Positions 35,328 through 43,709 of a stretch of 64,000 nucleotides of DNA are shown here, piece by piece; position 1 is the first letter of the stretch, and each line of letters opens with the position of its first letter. The translations under genes were made by a program, and so were the position numbers. The notes under the pieces are model-generated. The model was given only the letters and a program-made list of their open reading frames with translations, did no database searches and was not told the origin of the DNA. Source of the DNA: Blastomonas natatoria (lineage in GTDB: Bacteria; Pseudomonadota; Alphaproteobacteria; Sphingomonadales; Sphingomonadaceae); assembly GCF_003201955.1 (NCBI RefSeq), contig NZ_QJJM01000001.1, positions 124,001 through 188,000 on the forward strand. Reading direction: 5' to 3'.

Positions 35328-37130
35328 TCAGGAGGCCAACCGGAGTACATTCCGGCCAGAAGATTTGGCGCGATACATTGCCGCATCTACTCGGCGCAAA
35401 AGCGCTTCTGCACTTTCGCCGGGCGCAAGCTCGGCAACCCCGATGCTGATCGTGACAGCCGGGTCCTGAGCGCTGCGTTCGACAGCCTCACGAACCCGCT
35501 CCGCCACTTTGGTGGCGTCGCGCGACGGGGTGCCGGGAAATACAATCACGAATTCCTCGCCACCAAATCGGCCAAGAATGTCCGCCTTGCGCAATTGCTG
35601 GGCTGCATCGCCGGCAACTCGCTTGATCACGTCATCCCCGGTATGGTGGCCAAAACGATCGTTGATTTGCTTGAAGTGGTCGATGTCGAAAATTGCGATC
35701 GCTAGAGGCGTGGCGTTCAATTCAGAGTGTCTGATCTCCTGCTCAAGCGCCATTGAAACCCGCCGACGGTTCGCAATTCCAGTCAGTTGATCGGTTTCTG
35801 CCATCGCCTTTGCTTCCGCGGCAGCGCGCTCCGCTGACAGGCTCGCCGCCCTCAGCGCCTGTTCGTGCTCGATCTGGGCGGTAACATCCTGAATGATGCC
35901 AAACAATCCGACGGATCGGCTCAGAACATCTTCGTCATACTCGCCGCGCGATAGCACATGGCGCTGGCTTCCATCTGGTCGCAATATGCGGGCCACAAAC
36001 TCGAACCCATGCTGACCTTCAATGGCTTGAGCAAGCTTCTCGTTCACCATATCCCTATCGTCTGGATGATAGGCCAGGATGGCGTCTTCGAGCGATGGGG
36101 GCCTGTCGCCGTCCAGCCCGTGAATCTGAAAAACCTGCTAGGACCAGGTGACAGTCTCAGACTTTACGTCGAGCCTCCAGTGACCGAGCTGCCCTGTACT
36201 TTCAGCAAGCTGCAGCAAGCGAACGCTTTCACTCACCTGACCCAGTAGCTTGCGACGCGCCGCCAATAGCGCGCCGATCGGCAACGACGCTGAAAACAGG
36301 GAAAGGAGATAAAATTGAAAGAACAGGCTTTTGATCTGGGGGCCAGCGGCAATCAACATGATTGGCCCGCTTCCGAGGCTCGTTGAGACAGAGCCTATCG
36401 ATCCAGCGATCAGAACGGCGCCAGCCGCGCCGGCCAAGCCAAGTCGTGACACCGCAATCAAGGCAGCCAGCATTGGCAGAAACAGCAGCGGGTAGGTGGA
36501 CTGCGAGAAGGTTAAAGCACAGACTCCTGCAACCATGGCAAATATGCCGATCACTTCCGCCGAACTTCTGTTGCTGGGTCGCACGCCCTTTTTCCGGATT
36601 GCCGCCCTCGTGACCATGATGAGGGGGGTTACCAAGAGAATTCCCAATAAATCGGTCGAGAACCAAGAGAAGCAGAACAGCAAAGAAGGCGTTGGTATGA
36701 ACCACATAGCAACAGAAGCGCTGATGATCGTCGATACAAAGGCCGCAATGCAGAAATCGATCAACTGATCCGGATCAGAAAGCGATAAATTATCGTTTTT
36801 CCTGTAATTGATCAGAAGCGCAGCTGTCGCTGACTCAAGCAGATTGGCGAGTGTAAACCCGGCCGACATCGTGCCGGGATTGCCGATTGCCAAGTTGGCG
36901 GCGAGACTTGCGATTGCTGCTGCCAAAAGATGCCATGCGAAAGCTGGGCGCGGGCTAATCAACAGGGCCGCAAGCAGGATTCCACTGGGTGGCCAGACCG
37001 TCGCAATGCCGTCTTGTCCCTGGCTCACATCGAGAGCGAAGATTGCCGCAATGTAATAAAGGATGCCGGTAATTACCGGCGCCAGGATATCGGCGCCCGA
37101 TGTCTGCACTGAGGAAATCATGCGGGGCAT
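35328..37130 (-). pseudogene. MASE1-PAS-GGDEF diguanylate cyclase with in-frame amber stop
   Basis: One continuous frame of 601 codons encodes an N-terminal MASE1 sensor (eight or more membrane helices, about 1-290), a PAS domain (about 300-410) and a GGDEF domain with GRFGGEEF and an RKAD inhibitory site five residues before it. A TAG at 36138-36140 (codon 331) interrupts the PAS; the frame before and after is the same, so no frameshift is needed. Alignment with the PAS at 13144 (WSDEVF versus WS*QVF) suggests GAG/GAT to TAG. Possible outcomes: truncated 330-residue membrane protein, internal restart at the ATG at 36050 giving a 240-residue soluble cyclase, suppression, or sequencing error. 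GC content is visibly lower than in flanking genes. Confidence 0.8.
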
Positions 37131-37253
37131 GTTCCTCGACTGATGGAAAATGGTTAATAAGCTGTGCTCGAAAACCCAGCTGGCATTCTCGTTGCAAAAA
37201 TTTTCATCCGATCACGGAGGCATGAGCCCGCGCGCAGCATCAGGGCTCCGATC

Positions 37254-37967
37254 TCACCCCTCCAGCACGACCCTCGTGCCCGTCTCGAACTCGCCCGAGA
37301 CCAGCTCTGCAATCGCTTCACCCACCACCTCGGGCAGCTTCACCGTCGCGGGGTCTTCGCCGGGATAGGCCTTGGCGCGCATGGCGGTGCGGGTGCGCGC
37401 AGGATCGACGATCGCGGTGCGGATCTTGCCGATGTTGCGCATTTCATCGCCATAGGCCGCGATCAGCACCTCGAGCGCGGCCTTGGACGCGCCATAGGCG
37501 CCCCAGAAGGCGCGGGGGCTGGCGGCGACCGAACTGGTGAGGCCGATCACGCGGGCGTGCGCGCTCTTGCGCAGCATGGCATCGAAATGCGCGATCATCG
37601 CCTGGGTGCTGAGCACGTTGAGCGTCATCACGCGGTTGAACTCGCCGCCGTCGATGGTCGGCACGGGTCCCAGGCTGCCCAGCATCGCGGCGTTGAGCAC
37701 CAGGATATCGAGCGCGTCCCAGCGCTGGCCGATCGCGGCGGCGAGACGGGCAATGCTGTCGCCATCGGTCAGATCGAGCGGGGCGATGGTCGCGCTGCCG
37801 CCCGCCTCGAAGATCGCGTCCTCGACGGCTTCCAGGTCCCTTGCCGTGCGCGCGGTGAGGATGACATGCGCGCCCCGGGCTGCGAGCGCCCTGGCGGTGG
37901 CAGCGCCGATACCACGGCTGGCGCCGGTGACCAGGGCAAGCTGGCCTTGCAGAGTCTTGTCGATCAT
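37254..37967 (-). CDS. SDR family NAD(P)-dependent oxidoreductase
   Basis: The 237-residue short-chain dehydrogenase has TGASRGIGAATA (15-26) for cofactor binding, NAAMLG around residue 93, Ser in LTSSVAAS and catalytic Tyr-xxx-Lys in YGASKAA. Its start is 13 bases after the purF stop, so it is transcribed with purF; a functional link to purine synthesis is not expected. Fatty-acyl or quinone-type substrates are possible but unknown. Confidence 0.9.
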   Translation of the reverse strand: MIDKTLQGQLALVTGASRGIGAATARALAARGAHVILTARTARDLEAVEDAIFEAGGSATIAPLDLTDGDSIARLAAAIGQRWDALDILVLNAAMLGSLGPVPTIDGGEFNRVMTLNVLSTQAMIAHFDAMLRKSAHARVIGLTSSVAASPRAFWGAYGASKAALEVLIAAYGDEMRNIGKIRTAIVDPARTRTAMRAKAYPGEDPATVKLPEVVGEAIAELVSGEFETGTRVVLEG

Positions 37968-37980
37968 GGTCGTGAAATCC

Positions 37981-39441
37981 TCAGCCGGCGACCCGTTCGG
38001 CCAGCAATGTCAGCTGGTTGGGCTGGTCGCGTTCGGCCAGATCGGTAAGGGTGGTGGGATAATCGCCGGTGAAGCAGGCATCGCAATAGCGGGGGCGATC
38101 ATCGTTGCGGCTGGCTTCGCCCAGCGCGCGATACAGGCCGTCGATCGAGAGGAAGGACAGCGAATCCGCCTGGATGAACTGGCGCATCTCCTCGATCGAT
38201 TTCTGCGCCGCGAGCAGCTTGGAGCGCTCGGGCGTGTCGACGCCATAGAAGCAGCTGTGCATCGTCGGCGGGCTGGCGATGCGCATATGGACTTCCGCCG
38301 CGCCGGCGTCGCGCATCATCTGCACGATCTTGAGCGAGGTGGTGCCGCGCACGATGCTATCGTCGATCAGCACCAGGCGCTTGCCCGCGATCAGCGGCTT
38401 GTTGGCATTGTGCTTCAGCTTGACGCCCAGATGGCGAACGCCGTCGCCCGGCTGGATGAAGGTGCGGCCGACATAATGCGAACGGATGATGCCGAGCTCG
38501 AACGGCAGGCCCGATTGCTGGGCATAGCCGATCGCGGCGGGTGTGCCGCTGTCGGGGACGGGGACGACCAGGTCGGCCTCGACCGGGTTTTCCATCGCCA
38601 GCTGTGCGCCTATCGCCTTGCGCACCGAATAGACCGATGATCCGTCGACGATCGAGTCCGGGCGCGAGAAATAGACATGCTCGAAGATGCAGGGGCGCGA
38701 CTGCTTTTCGGCAAAGGGTCGGTGCGAGCGGATTTCGCCGCCGCTGACCACGATCAGTTCACCGGGCTCGACGCTGCGTTCGAATTCGGCGCCGACAATG
38801 TCGAGCGCCACGGTCTCGGACGCGAAGATGACCGCATCGCCGATCCGGCCCATCACCAGTGGACGGATGCCCAGCGGATCGCGACAGGCGATCATGCCGC
38901 TGTCGGTCAGGCAGATCAGCGAATAGGCGCCCTCGACCTGTTTCAGCGCATCGATGAACTTGTCTAGCAGCGTCCGGTAGCGCGAGGTGGCGACGAGGTG
39001 GATGATCGTCTCGGTGTCGCTCGTCGACTGGAATATCGATCCGGTGCGCACCAGATCGTGCCGCAGCTTCATCGCGTTCGAGATATTGCCGTTATGCGCG
39101 ATGGCAAATCCGCCCGAGGAGAGCTCGGCATAAAGCGGCTGGACGTTGCGCAGCGCGGTCTCGCCGGTCGTCGCATAGCGGACATGGCCGATCGCCCAGT
39201 CGCCCTTGAGCTGGCGCATCGTGTCTTCGGAATCGAAATTGCCCGCCACATGGCCCAGCGCCTTGTGGTTGTGGAAATGGCGGCCGTCGAAGCTGCTGAT
39301 GCCTGCCGCTTCCTGGCCGCGGTGCTGCAGCGCGTGCAGCCCCAGCGCGACCATGGCGGCGGCATCGACCGCGCCGGCCACGCCAAAAACGCCGCACTCT
39401 TCGCGCAGCTTGTCGTCGTCAAAAGGATGTGTGGTGATCAT
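37981..39441 (-). CDS. purF: Amidophosphoribosyltransferase
   Basis: The 486-residue enzyme makes phosphoribosylamine from PRPP and glutamine, the first step of purine synthesis. A 15-residue propeptide precedes catalytic C16 (EECGVFGVAG), the Ntn-hydrolase glutaminase domain follows (LQHRGQEAAGI, RYATTGE), then the PRTase domain with PRPP loop VLIDDSIVRGTTS. The C-terminus carries CYDACFTGDYP, part of the Fe-S or structural Cys set of the Bacillus-type enzyme. It is divergent from hisI across 138 bases and has an SDR gene in the same transcript. Confidence 0.96.
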   Translation of the reverse strand: MITTHPFDDDKLREECGVFGVAGAVDAAAMVALGLHALQHRGQEAAGISSFDGRHFHNHKALGHVAGNFDSEDTMRQLKGDWAIGHVRYATTGETALRNVQPLYAELSSGGFAIAHNGNISNAMKLRHDLVRTGSIFQSTSDTETIIHLVATSRYRTLLDKFIDALKQVEGAYSLICLTDSGMIACRDPLGIRPLVMGRIGDAVIFASETVALDIVGAEFERSVEPGELIVVSGGEIRSHRPFAEKQSRPCIFEHVYFSRPDSIVDGSSVYSVRKAIGAQLAMENPVEADLVVPVPDSGTPAAIGYAQQSGLPFELGIIRSHYVGRTFIQPGDGVRHLGVKLKHNANKPLIAGKRLVLIDDSIVRGTTSLKIVQMMRDAGAAEVHMRIASPPTMHSCFYGVDTPERSKLLAAQKSIEEMRQFIQADSLSFLSIDGLYRALGEASRNDDRPRYCDACFTGDYPTTLTDLAERDQPNQLTLLAERVAG

Positions 39442-39579
39442 GTTGCGCGCCCGATTCGGTTGCAGCCGGGTGGTTCGGCACCCCTATAGGCATGCAGATG
39501 GGGTTTGTCTTGCTTTTGTCACAGGTCATTTTTCGTTAACCGTGTTGCACCGCGCGCTGGGTACGATTAACCCGGCCAT

Positions 39580-39945
39580 ATGGCCGATATGCGCGAAGCC
39601 GGGCTGGACCTGGACCCGAAATATGATGCCTCCGGGCTGATCACCGCCTGCGTCACCGACGCGGCAAGCGGGGCGTTGCTGATGGTTGCGCATATGAACG
39701 AAGAGGCGCTGCGGCTGACGACCCAGACCGGCGAAGTGCATTTCTGGTCGCGCTCGCGCGCCAGTCTCTGGAAGAAGGGCGAGAGCTCGGGCAACGTGCT
39801 CAAGCTCGTCGAATTGCGCATCGACTGCGATCAGGATGCCGTCTGGGTGATCGCGTCGCCCGCCGGGCCGACCTGTCATACCGGCGCCCCCTCCTGCTTC
39901 TATCGCCGGGTCGCTGCGGACGGGTCGCTGGAACGGATTGCCTGA
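39580..39945 (+). CDS. hisI: Phosphoribosyl-AMP cyclohydrolase
   Basis: The 121-residue enzyme opens the adenine ring of PR-AMP in histidine biosynthesis. The metal and active-site residues are present: [15 protein letters not shown] (Zn/Mg site) and [12 protein letters not shown] with the paired Cys. It is the single-domain alphaproteobacterial form without HisE. A lipoprotein gene follows with one-base overlap (TGATG). Confidence 0.95.
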   Translation: MADMREAGLDLDPKYDASGLITACVTDAASGALLMVAHMNEEALRLTTQTGEVHFWSRSRASLWKKGESSGNVLKLVELRIDCDQDAVWVIASPAGPTCHTGAPSCFYRRVAADGSLERIA

Positions 39946-40472
39946 TGCGGCGCGCGCTGCTCGCCTGTCTGCTGCTTGCCGGATGCAGCGTTTCGCAGGC
40001 GGGAGGCGATGAGGACGCTGTCACCCCACTGGATGCCGCCGCCATCAATGCAGGCGTGATTGCCGACCCGCATGCGCTGGATCTGGCCGGCAGCTTTTCC
40101 GATCCCGGGGCGGCAGGCAATGATGCCTTTTGCGCGCGAGGCAATCGCGAAAAGGGGTACAAGGTCGGCGTCCTGGTGACTTTCGGTGCATCCAGCCAGT
40201 GCGAGGGCACCGGCATCGCGCAGCTTGCGGGCGAGGCGGCCGAGCTCAGCCTTTCGCGCAATGGCGAGGGTGATGCGATCGCGGACTGCCGCTTTTCGGC
40301 GCAGTTCGACGGTAATGCATTGGTGCTGCCCGGAAGCGTGCCTGCGGCCTGCGAGGCTTTGTGCAGCAGCCGCGCGAGTCTGGCCGGAGCCTCGTTTGCG
40401 CTGGTCGAGCCGGGCAATGCAGCGGCGGGCGGCGCGACCGGACGGTCGGTGAAGCGCCTCTGCGCAGGCTGA
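39945..40472 (+). CDS. Hypothetical lipoprotein
   Basis: The 175-residue product has a lipoprotein signal with lipobox LLLAGCSVS (Cys at residue 14) and then an otherwise unrecognised globular part containing six further Cys (FCARG, SQCEG, DCRFS, ACEALC, LCAG), which may form periplasmic disulphides. The ATG overlaps the hisI stop by one base, so translation is coupled. I know of no function. Confidence 0.75.
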   Translation: MRRALLACLLLAGCSVSQAGGDEDAVTPLDAAAINAGVIADPHALDLAGSFSDPGAAGNDAFCARGNREKGYKVGVLVTFGASSQCEGTGIAQLAGEAAELSLSRNGEGDAIADCRFSAQFDGNALVLPGSVPAACEALCSSRASLAGASFALVEPGNAAAGGATGRSVKRLCAG

Positions 40473-40478
40473 AATTCA

Positions 40479-40496
40479 CTTGACGTTTACGTCAAG
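40479..40496. promoter_or_regulatory. LiuR-like MerR operator
   Basis: CTTGACGT-TT-ACGTCAAG is a perfect inverted repeat with 8-base arms, located 20 bases upstream of the merR start at 40516. Its ACGT-NN-ACGT core fits the operator type of LiuR, the MerR-family regulator of branched-chain amino acid degradation, as I recall it. Autoregulation of the adjacent MerR gene and control of the downstream acyl-CoA dehydrogenase follow naturally. Confidence 0.7.
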
Positions 40497-40515
40497 GTAA
40501 TGTAGCGCGGCCTCC

Positions 40516-40944
40516 ATGCACGACCGTTCGACCCTTGGCCGCATCGACACTCCCGATCTGCAAAACCGGGACAGCTATACCATCTCCGATCTTTCGGACG
40601 AATTCGGCGTCACCGCGCGGGCGCTGCGCTTCTATGAGGACGAAGGCCTGATCGCGCCCGAGCGGCGCGGGCTGACCCGCGTCTATTCGAAACGCGACCG
40701 CGCGCGGCTTGCCTGGATCATGCGCGCCAAGAATGTGGGTTTCAGCCTCGGCGAAATCCGCGAGATGATCGACCTGTACGATATCGGCGACGGGCGGCGC
40801 GAACAGCGCCGCGTGACACTTCAGCGCTGCAAGGAACGTATATCCCTGATGCGCAAGCAGAAGAAGGACCTCGAGAGCGCGATCCAGGAGCTTTCGCAGT
40901 TCGTAAAGATGGTCGAGCAAGTGGATCGTGCCGACCAGGGCTGA
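40516..40944 (+). CDS. MerR family regulator (LiuR-like)
   Basis: The 142-residue protein has an N-terminal MerR HTH (YTISDLSDEFGVTARALRFYEDEGLI, PERRGLTRVYSKRDRARL), then a dimerisation coiled coil rich in Arg/Lys/Gln (RREQRRVTLQRCKERISLMRKQKKDLE). There is no metal-binding Cys pattern, as in LiuR-type regulators of leucine/isovalerate degradation. A matching palindrome sits just upstream, and an acyl-CoA dehydrogenase gene follows after 104 bases on the same strand. The effector would be an acyl-CoA intermediate (inference). Confidence 0.85.
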   Translation: MHDRSTLGRIDTPDLQNRDSYTISDLSDEFGVTARALRFYEDEGLIAPERRGLTRVYSKRDRARLAWIMRAKNVGFSLGEIREMIDLYDIGDGRREQRRVTLQRCKERISLMRKQKKDLESAIQELSQFVKMVEQVDRADQG

Positions 40945-41048
40945 TGCCCGCGTTTCGATCCGGGCGGTTGCCGCAGACGGACCACGCCCTCATTCCAGGC
41001 TCTCCCCGGCCTGGTATTTGACCCTTATGTTTTGAGAGGACCCGCAAG

Positions 41049-42851
41049 ATGCCCAAATATACCGCACCGGTGCGCGATACCCAGTTCATCCTGAACGAGG
41101 TGCTGGGAATCGAGAAATATTCCAACCTGCCCGGCTTCGACAATGCCGCGCCCGACGTGCTGTCCGCCGTGCTCGAGGAAGCCGGCAAGTTTGTCGAGGA
41201 AGTGCTGTTTCCGCTCAATCAGATCGGTGACCAGCAGGGCTGCACGCGCCACCCCGATGGCACGGTGACCACGCCCGACGGCTTCAAGGAAGCCTATCAG
41301 CAATATTGCGAAGCGGGCTGGGGCACGCTGGCTGCGCCGGAAGAATTCGGCGGACAGGGGATGCCGCATGTCGTCGGCATCGCGTTCGAGGAGTTCATGT
41401 CATCGAGCAACATGGCGTTCGCCATGTACCCAGGCCTGACGCACGGCGCGGTTTCGGCAATTCTCGCCAAGGGCAGCCAGGAACAGAAGGAAAAATACTG
41501 CCCCAACATGATCAGCGGCAAGTGGGGCGGCACGATGAACCTGACCGAACCGCATTGCGGCACCGATCTCGGCCTTATCCGCACCAAGGCCGTTCCCAAT
41601 GCCGATGGCAGCTATGCGATCACCGGCACCAAGATCTTCATCTCGTCGGGCGAACATGACCTGACCGAGAACATCATCCATCTGGTGCTCGCCAAGACCC
41701 CCGACGCGCCCGACAGCGTCAAGGGCATCTCGCTGTTCATCGTCCCGAAGTTCCACGTCAACGACGATGGTTCGCTGGGCGCGCGCAACGCGGTGTCGTG
41801 CGGCTCGATCGAGCACAAGATGGGCATTCACGGCAATTCGACCTGCGTGATGAACTATGACGGCGCTACCGGCTATCTCGTCGGCGAGGAAAACAAGGGC
41901 CTCGCTGCCATGTTCATCATGATGAACGCGGCCCGGCTTGGCGTCGGTGGCCAGGGCCTGTCGATGGGCGAGGTTTCCTACCAGAACGCCGTGCAGTACG
42001 CTGGCGACCGTCGCCAGGGCCGTGCGCTCACCGGTGCGCAGGATGCGAATGAAAAGGCCGACACGCTGTTCGTGCATCCCGATGTCCGCCGCATGCTGAT
42101 GGAAGCCAAGGCGATCAACGAGGGTCTGCGCGCGCTGATCCTGTGGGGCGGCCTGCAGGTCGATCTGACGCACAAGGCGCAGACCGAGGAAGAGCGCGTT
42201 GCGGCGGATGACATCATCAGCCTGCTGACCCCGGTCATCAAGGGCTATGGCACCGACAAGGGCTATGAGATCGCCACCAACATGCAGCAGATCTATGGCG
42301 GCCATGGTTATATCGCCGAATGGGGGATGGAACAGTATGTGCGCGATGCGCGCATCGCCATGATCTATGAAGGCACCAACGGCGTGCAGGCGATGGACCT
42401 GGTCGGCCGCAAGCTGGCGCAGAACGGCGGTCGGGCGGTGCAGACCTTCTTCGCCATCCTCGACAGCGAATGCGCCGATGCCAAGGCTGACGAGCGCCTC
42501 GCCGATTTCGCCGGGCGTCTGGAAAAGGCGGCTGGCGAGCTCAAGGCTGCGACCATGTGGTTCATGCAGAACGGCATGATGAACCCCAACCATGTAGGGG
42601 CCGGCGCACACAGCTACATGCACATCATGGGCATCGTTGCGCTGGGCCTGATGTGGCTGCGCATGATGCGCGCCTCGATCGCTGCGCTGGAAGCTGGCAG
42701 CGGGAATGCGGTGTTCTACGAGACCAAGCTCAAGACCGCGCGCTATTTCGCCGAGCGGATTATGCCCGATGCCGGCGCGTTGCGTCGCAAGATCGAGGCA
42801 GGATCGGACGCGATCATGGCGCTGGAGCCGGAGCTTTTTGCCGCTGCCTGA
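41049..42851 (+). CDS. Acyl-CoA dehydrogenase (large, DmdC/FadE-like)
   Basis: The 600-residue flavoprotein is longer than the usual ~380 because of an N-terminal extension ([15 protein letters not shown]) and a C-terminal domain (about 470-600). The core has [25 protein letters not shown], the [18 protein letters not shown] segment and catalytic Glu in [13 protein letters not shown] near residue 440. The family oxidises 3-methylmercaptopropionyl-CoA or medium/long-chain acyl-CoAs. It is preceded by a LiuR-like MerR gene and followed by a strong terminator at 42877. The electron acceptor would be ETF. Confidence 0.93.
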   Translation: MPKYTAPVRDTQFILNEVLGIEKYSNLPGFDNAAPDVLSAVLEEAGKFVEEVLFPLNQIGDQQGCTRHPDGTVTTPDGFKEAYQQYCEAGWGTLAAPEEFGGQGMPHVVGIAFEEFMSSSNMAFAMYPGLTHGAVSAILAKGSQEQKEKYCPNMISGKWGGTMNLTEPHCGTDLGLIRTKAVPNADGSYAITGTKIFISSGEHDLTENIIHLVLAKTPDAPDSVKGISLFIVPKFHVNDDGSLGARNAVSCGSIEHKMGIHGNSTCVMNYDGATGYLVGEENKGLAAMFIMMNAARLGVGGQGLSMGEVSYQNAVQYAGDRRQGRALTGAQDANEKADTLFVHPDVRRMLMEAKAINEGLRALILWGGLQVDLTHKAQTEEERVAADDIISLLTPVIKGYGTDKGYEIATNMQQIYGGHGYIAEWGMEQYVRDARIAMIYEGTNGVQAMDLVGRKLAQNGGRAVQTFFAILDSECADAKADERLADFAGRLEKAAGELKAATMWFMQNGMMNPNHVGAGAHSYMHIMGIVALGLMWLRMMRASIAALEAGSGNAVFYETKLKTARYFAERIMPDAGALRRKIEAGSDAIMALEPELFAAA

Positions 42852-42876
42852 CGCGCTAGCCGCAATGCCAGATTGA

Positions 42877-42915
42877 AAAAGGGCGCCTTTTCGCGAGGAA
42901 AGGCGCCCTTTTCAT
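42877..42915 (+). terminator. Rho-independent terminator after acyl-CoA dehydrogenase
   Basis: A 14-bp perfect stem (42877-42890 with 42899-42912, 8-base loop TCGCGAGG) with A-run before and T-run after follows the stop by 25 bases. The A/T symmetry would let it act in both directions. Confidence 0.9.
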
Positions 42916-43165
42916 GTCGATTTGCGACGAACGGAAAGACAAGTTCGTCGCTGGATTCGCGCTGCTTGTCGCTCGCTCCTCTGTCGACTTGCGGTATCAT
43001 GAATTCATGGTGCGACAACTTGAGGGAACACAGCGATGCGCAAGTTGTCGGCTGGAAAGATACCGGAACAGGGTGGGCACATGCTCGTTGATGGTTCGGA
43101 GCAGCAAGACAACTCCAACGACATATCCCGAAACGGGATATCGCAAGACATTAGGAGTAAGATCC
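42916..43165 (+). other. Gene-free upstream region of the calcium-repeat protein
   Basis: About 250 bases carry no ORF I trust (an open frame from 42914 lacks a ribosome-binding site and reads unlike a protein). It holds the putative promoter of the downstream gene and an 8-bp inverted repeat with 3-base spacer (ATATCCCG-aaa-CGGGATAT, 43123-43141), 24 bases upstream of the ATG at 43166, where it could be an operator or leader hairpin. Confidence 0.5.
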
Positions 43166-43441
43166 ATGAAGAACTCGATTATCGGAACCCTGATCGCCGC
43201 AGGCGCACTGGCCGCAACCCCGGCCTTCGCGCAGGAAGCCATGCCCGAAACCCCCACGACAGATGCTCCGGCAGCAGAGGCACCGGCCACTGCGGAGCAG
43301 GCGCCGCCGGCGACCCTGGACTCCAATGGTGACGGCACCATGGATGCGTGGGATCGCAACAACGACGGCAAGGCTGACGCCTGGGACACCGATGGCGACG
43401 GCAAGCCGGACAAGGCCGATCCGATGGAAGCCGCCGAATAA
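43166..43441 (+). CDS. Secreted calcium-repeat (DxNGDG) small protein
   Basis: The 91-residue protein starts after TTAGGAGTAAGATCC with a signal peptide (IIGTLIAAGALAATPAFAQ), continues with a Pro/Ala-rich linker, and ends with tandem calcium loops: DSNGDGTMDAWD, DRNNDGKADAWD and DTDGDGKPDKAD. These resemble thrombospondin type-3/dockerin-like Ca2+ loops. A periplasmic or extracellular Ca2+-binding role is likely; the partner is unknown. A strong terminator follows. It is the second calcium-loop protein in the window. Confidence 0.85.
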   Translation: MKNSIIGTLIAAGALAATPAFAQEAMPETPTTDAPAAEAPATAEQAPPATLDSNGDGTMDAWDRNNDGKADAWDTDGDGKPDKADPMEAAE

Positions 43442-43464
43442 CACAGCCCCAAGGGTCGCACAGG

Positions 43465-43495
43465 AAGGCCGGGAGAGCGTTCTCCCGGCCTTTTT
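43465..43495 (+). terminator. Rho-independent terminator after calcium-repeat gene
   Basis: A perfect 12-bp stem (43465-43476 with 43481-43492, loop GCGT) followed by a T-run lies 24 bases after the stop codon. Confidence 0.93.
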
Positions 43496-43709
43496 CAATA
43501 TCTGCAAGATTTTGAAGGCTTGCCAGCGTCCTTGTTGGCGGTGTAAACAGCATAGCCTGCTCGAGACTGTCAACTCAGGCTGACAGATAGTGCGTTAAAG
43601 CTTGCTTGCCACCATTCTTGGGCTTTTTTGTTCGGCTTCAACGTCTGATTAACTTCGACATACTATTGCACAGCCTAAGTGTTGTTTACCTTTTTTAGGA
43701 GAAAAGGAA

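Noticed and set aside
35328-37130. Two separate genes (a MASE1 protein and a soluble GGDEF protein)
   Set aside because: The intervening 30 codons are open in the same frame and encode the middle of a PAS domain, so one gene with an amber codon explains the data better.
42914-43165. N-terminal extension of the calcium-repeat protein from 42914
   Set aside because: It would place a signal peptide in the middle of the protein and overlaps the terminator of the preceding gene; the ATG at 43166 has AGGAG and starts the signal peptide.
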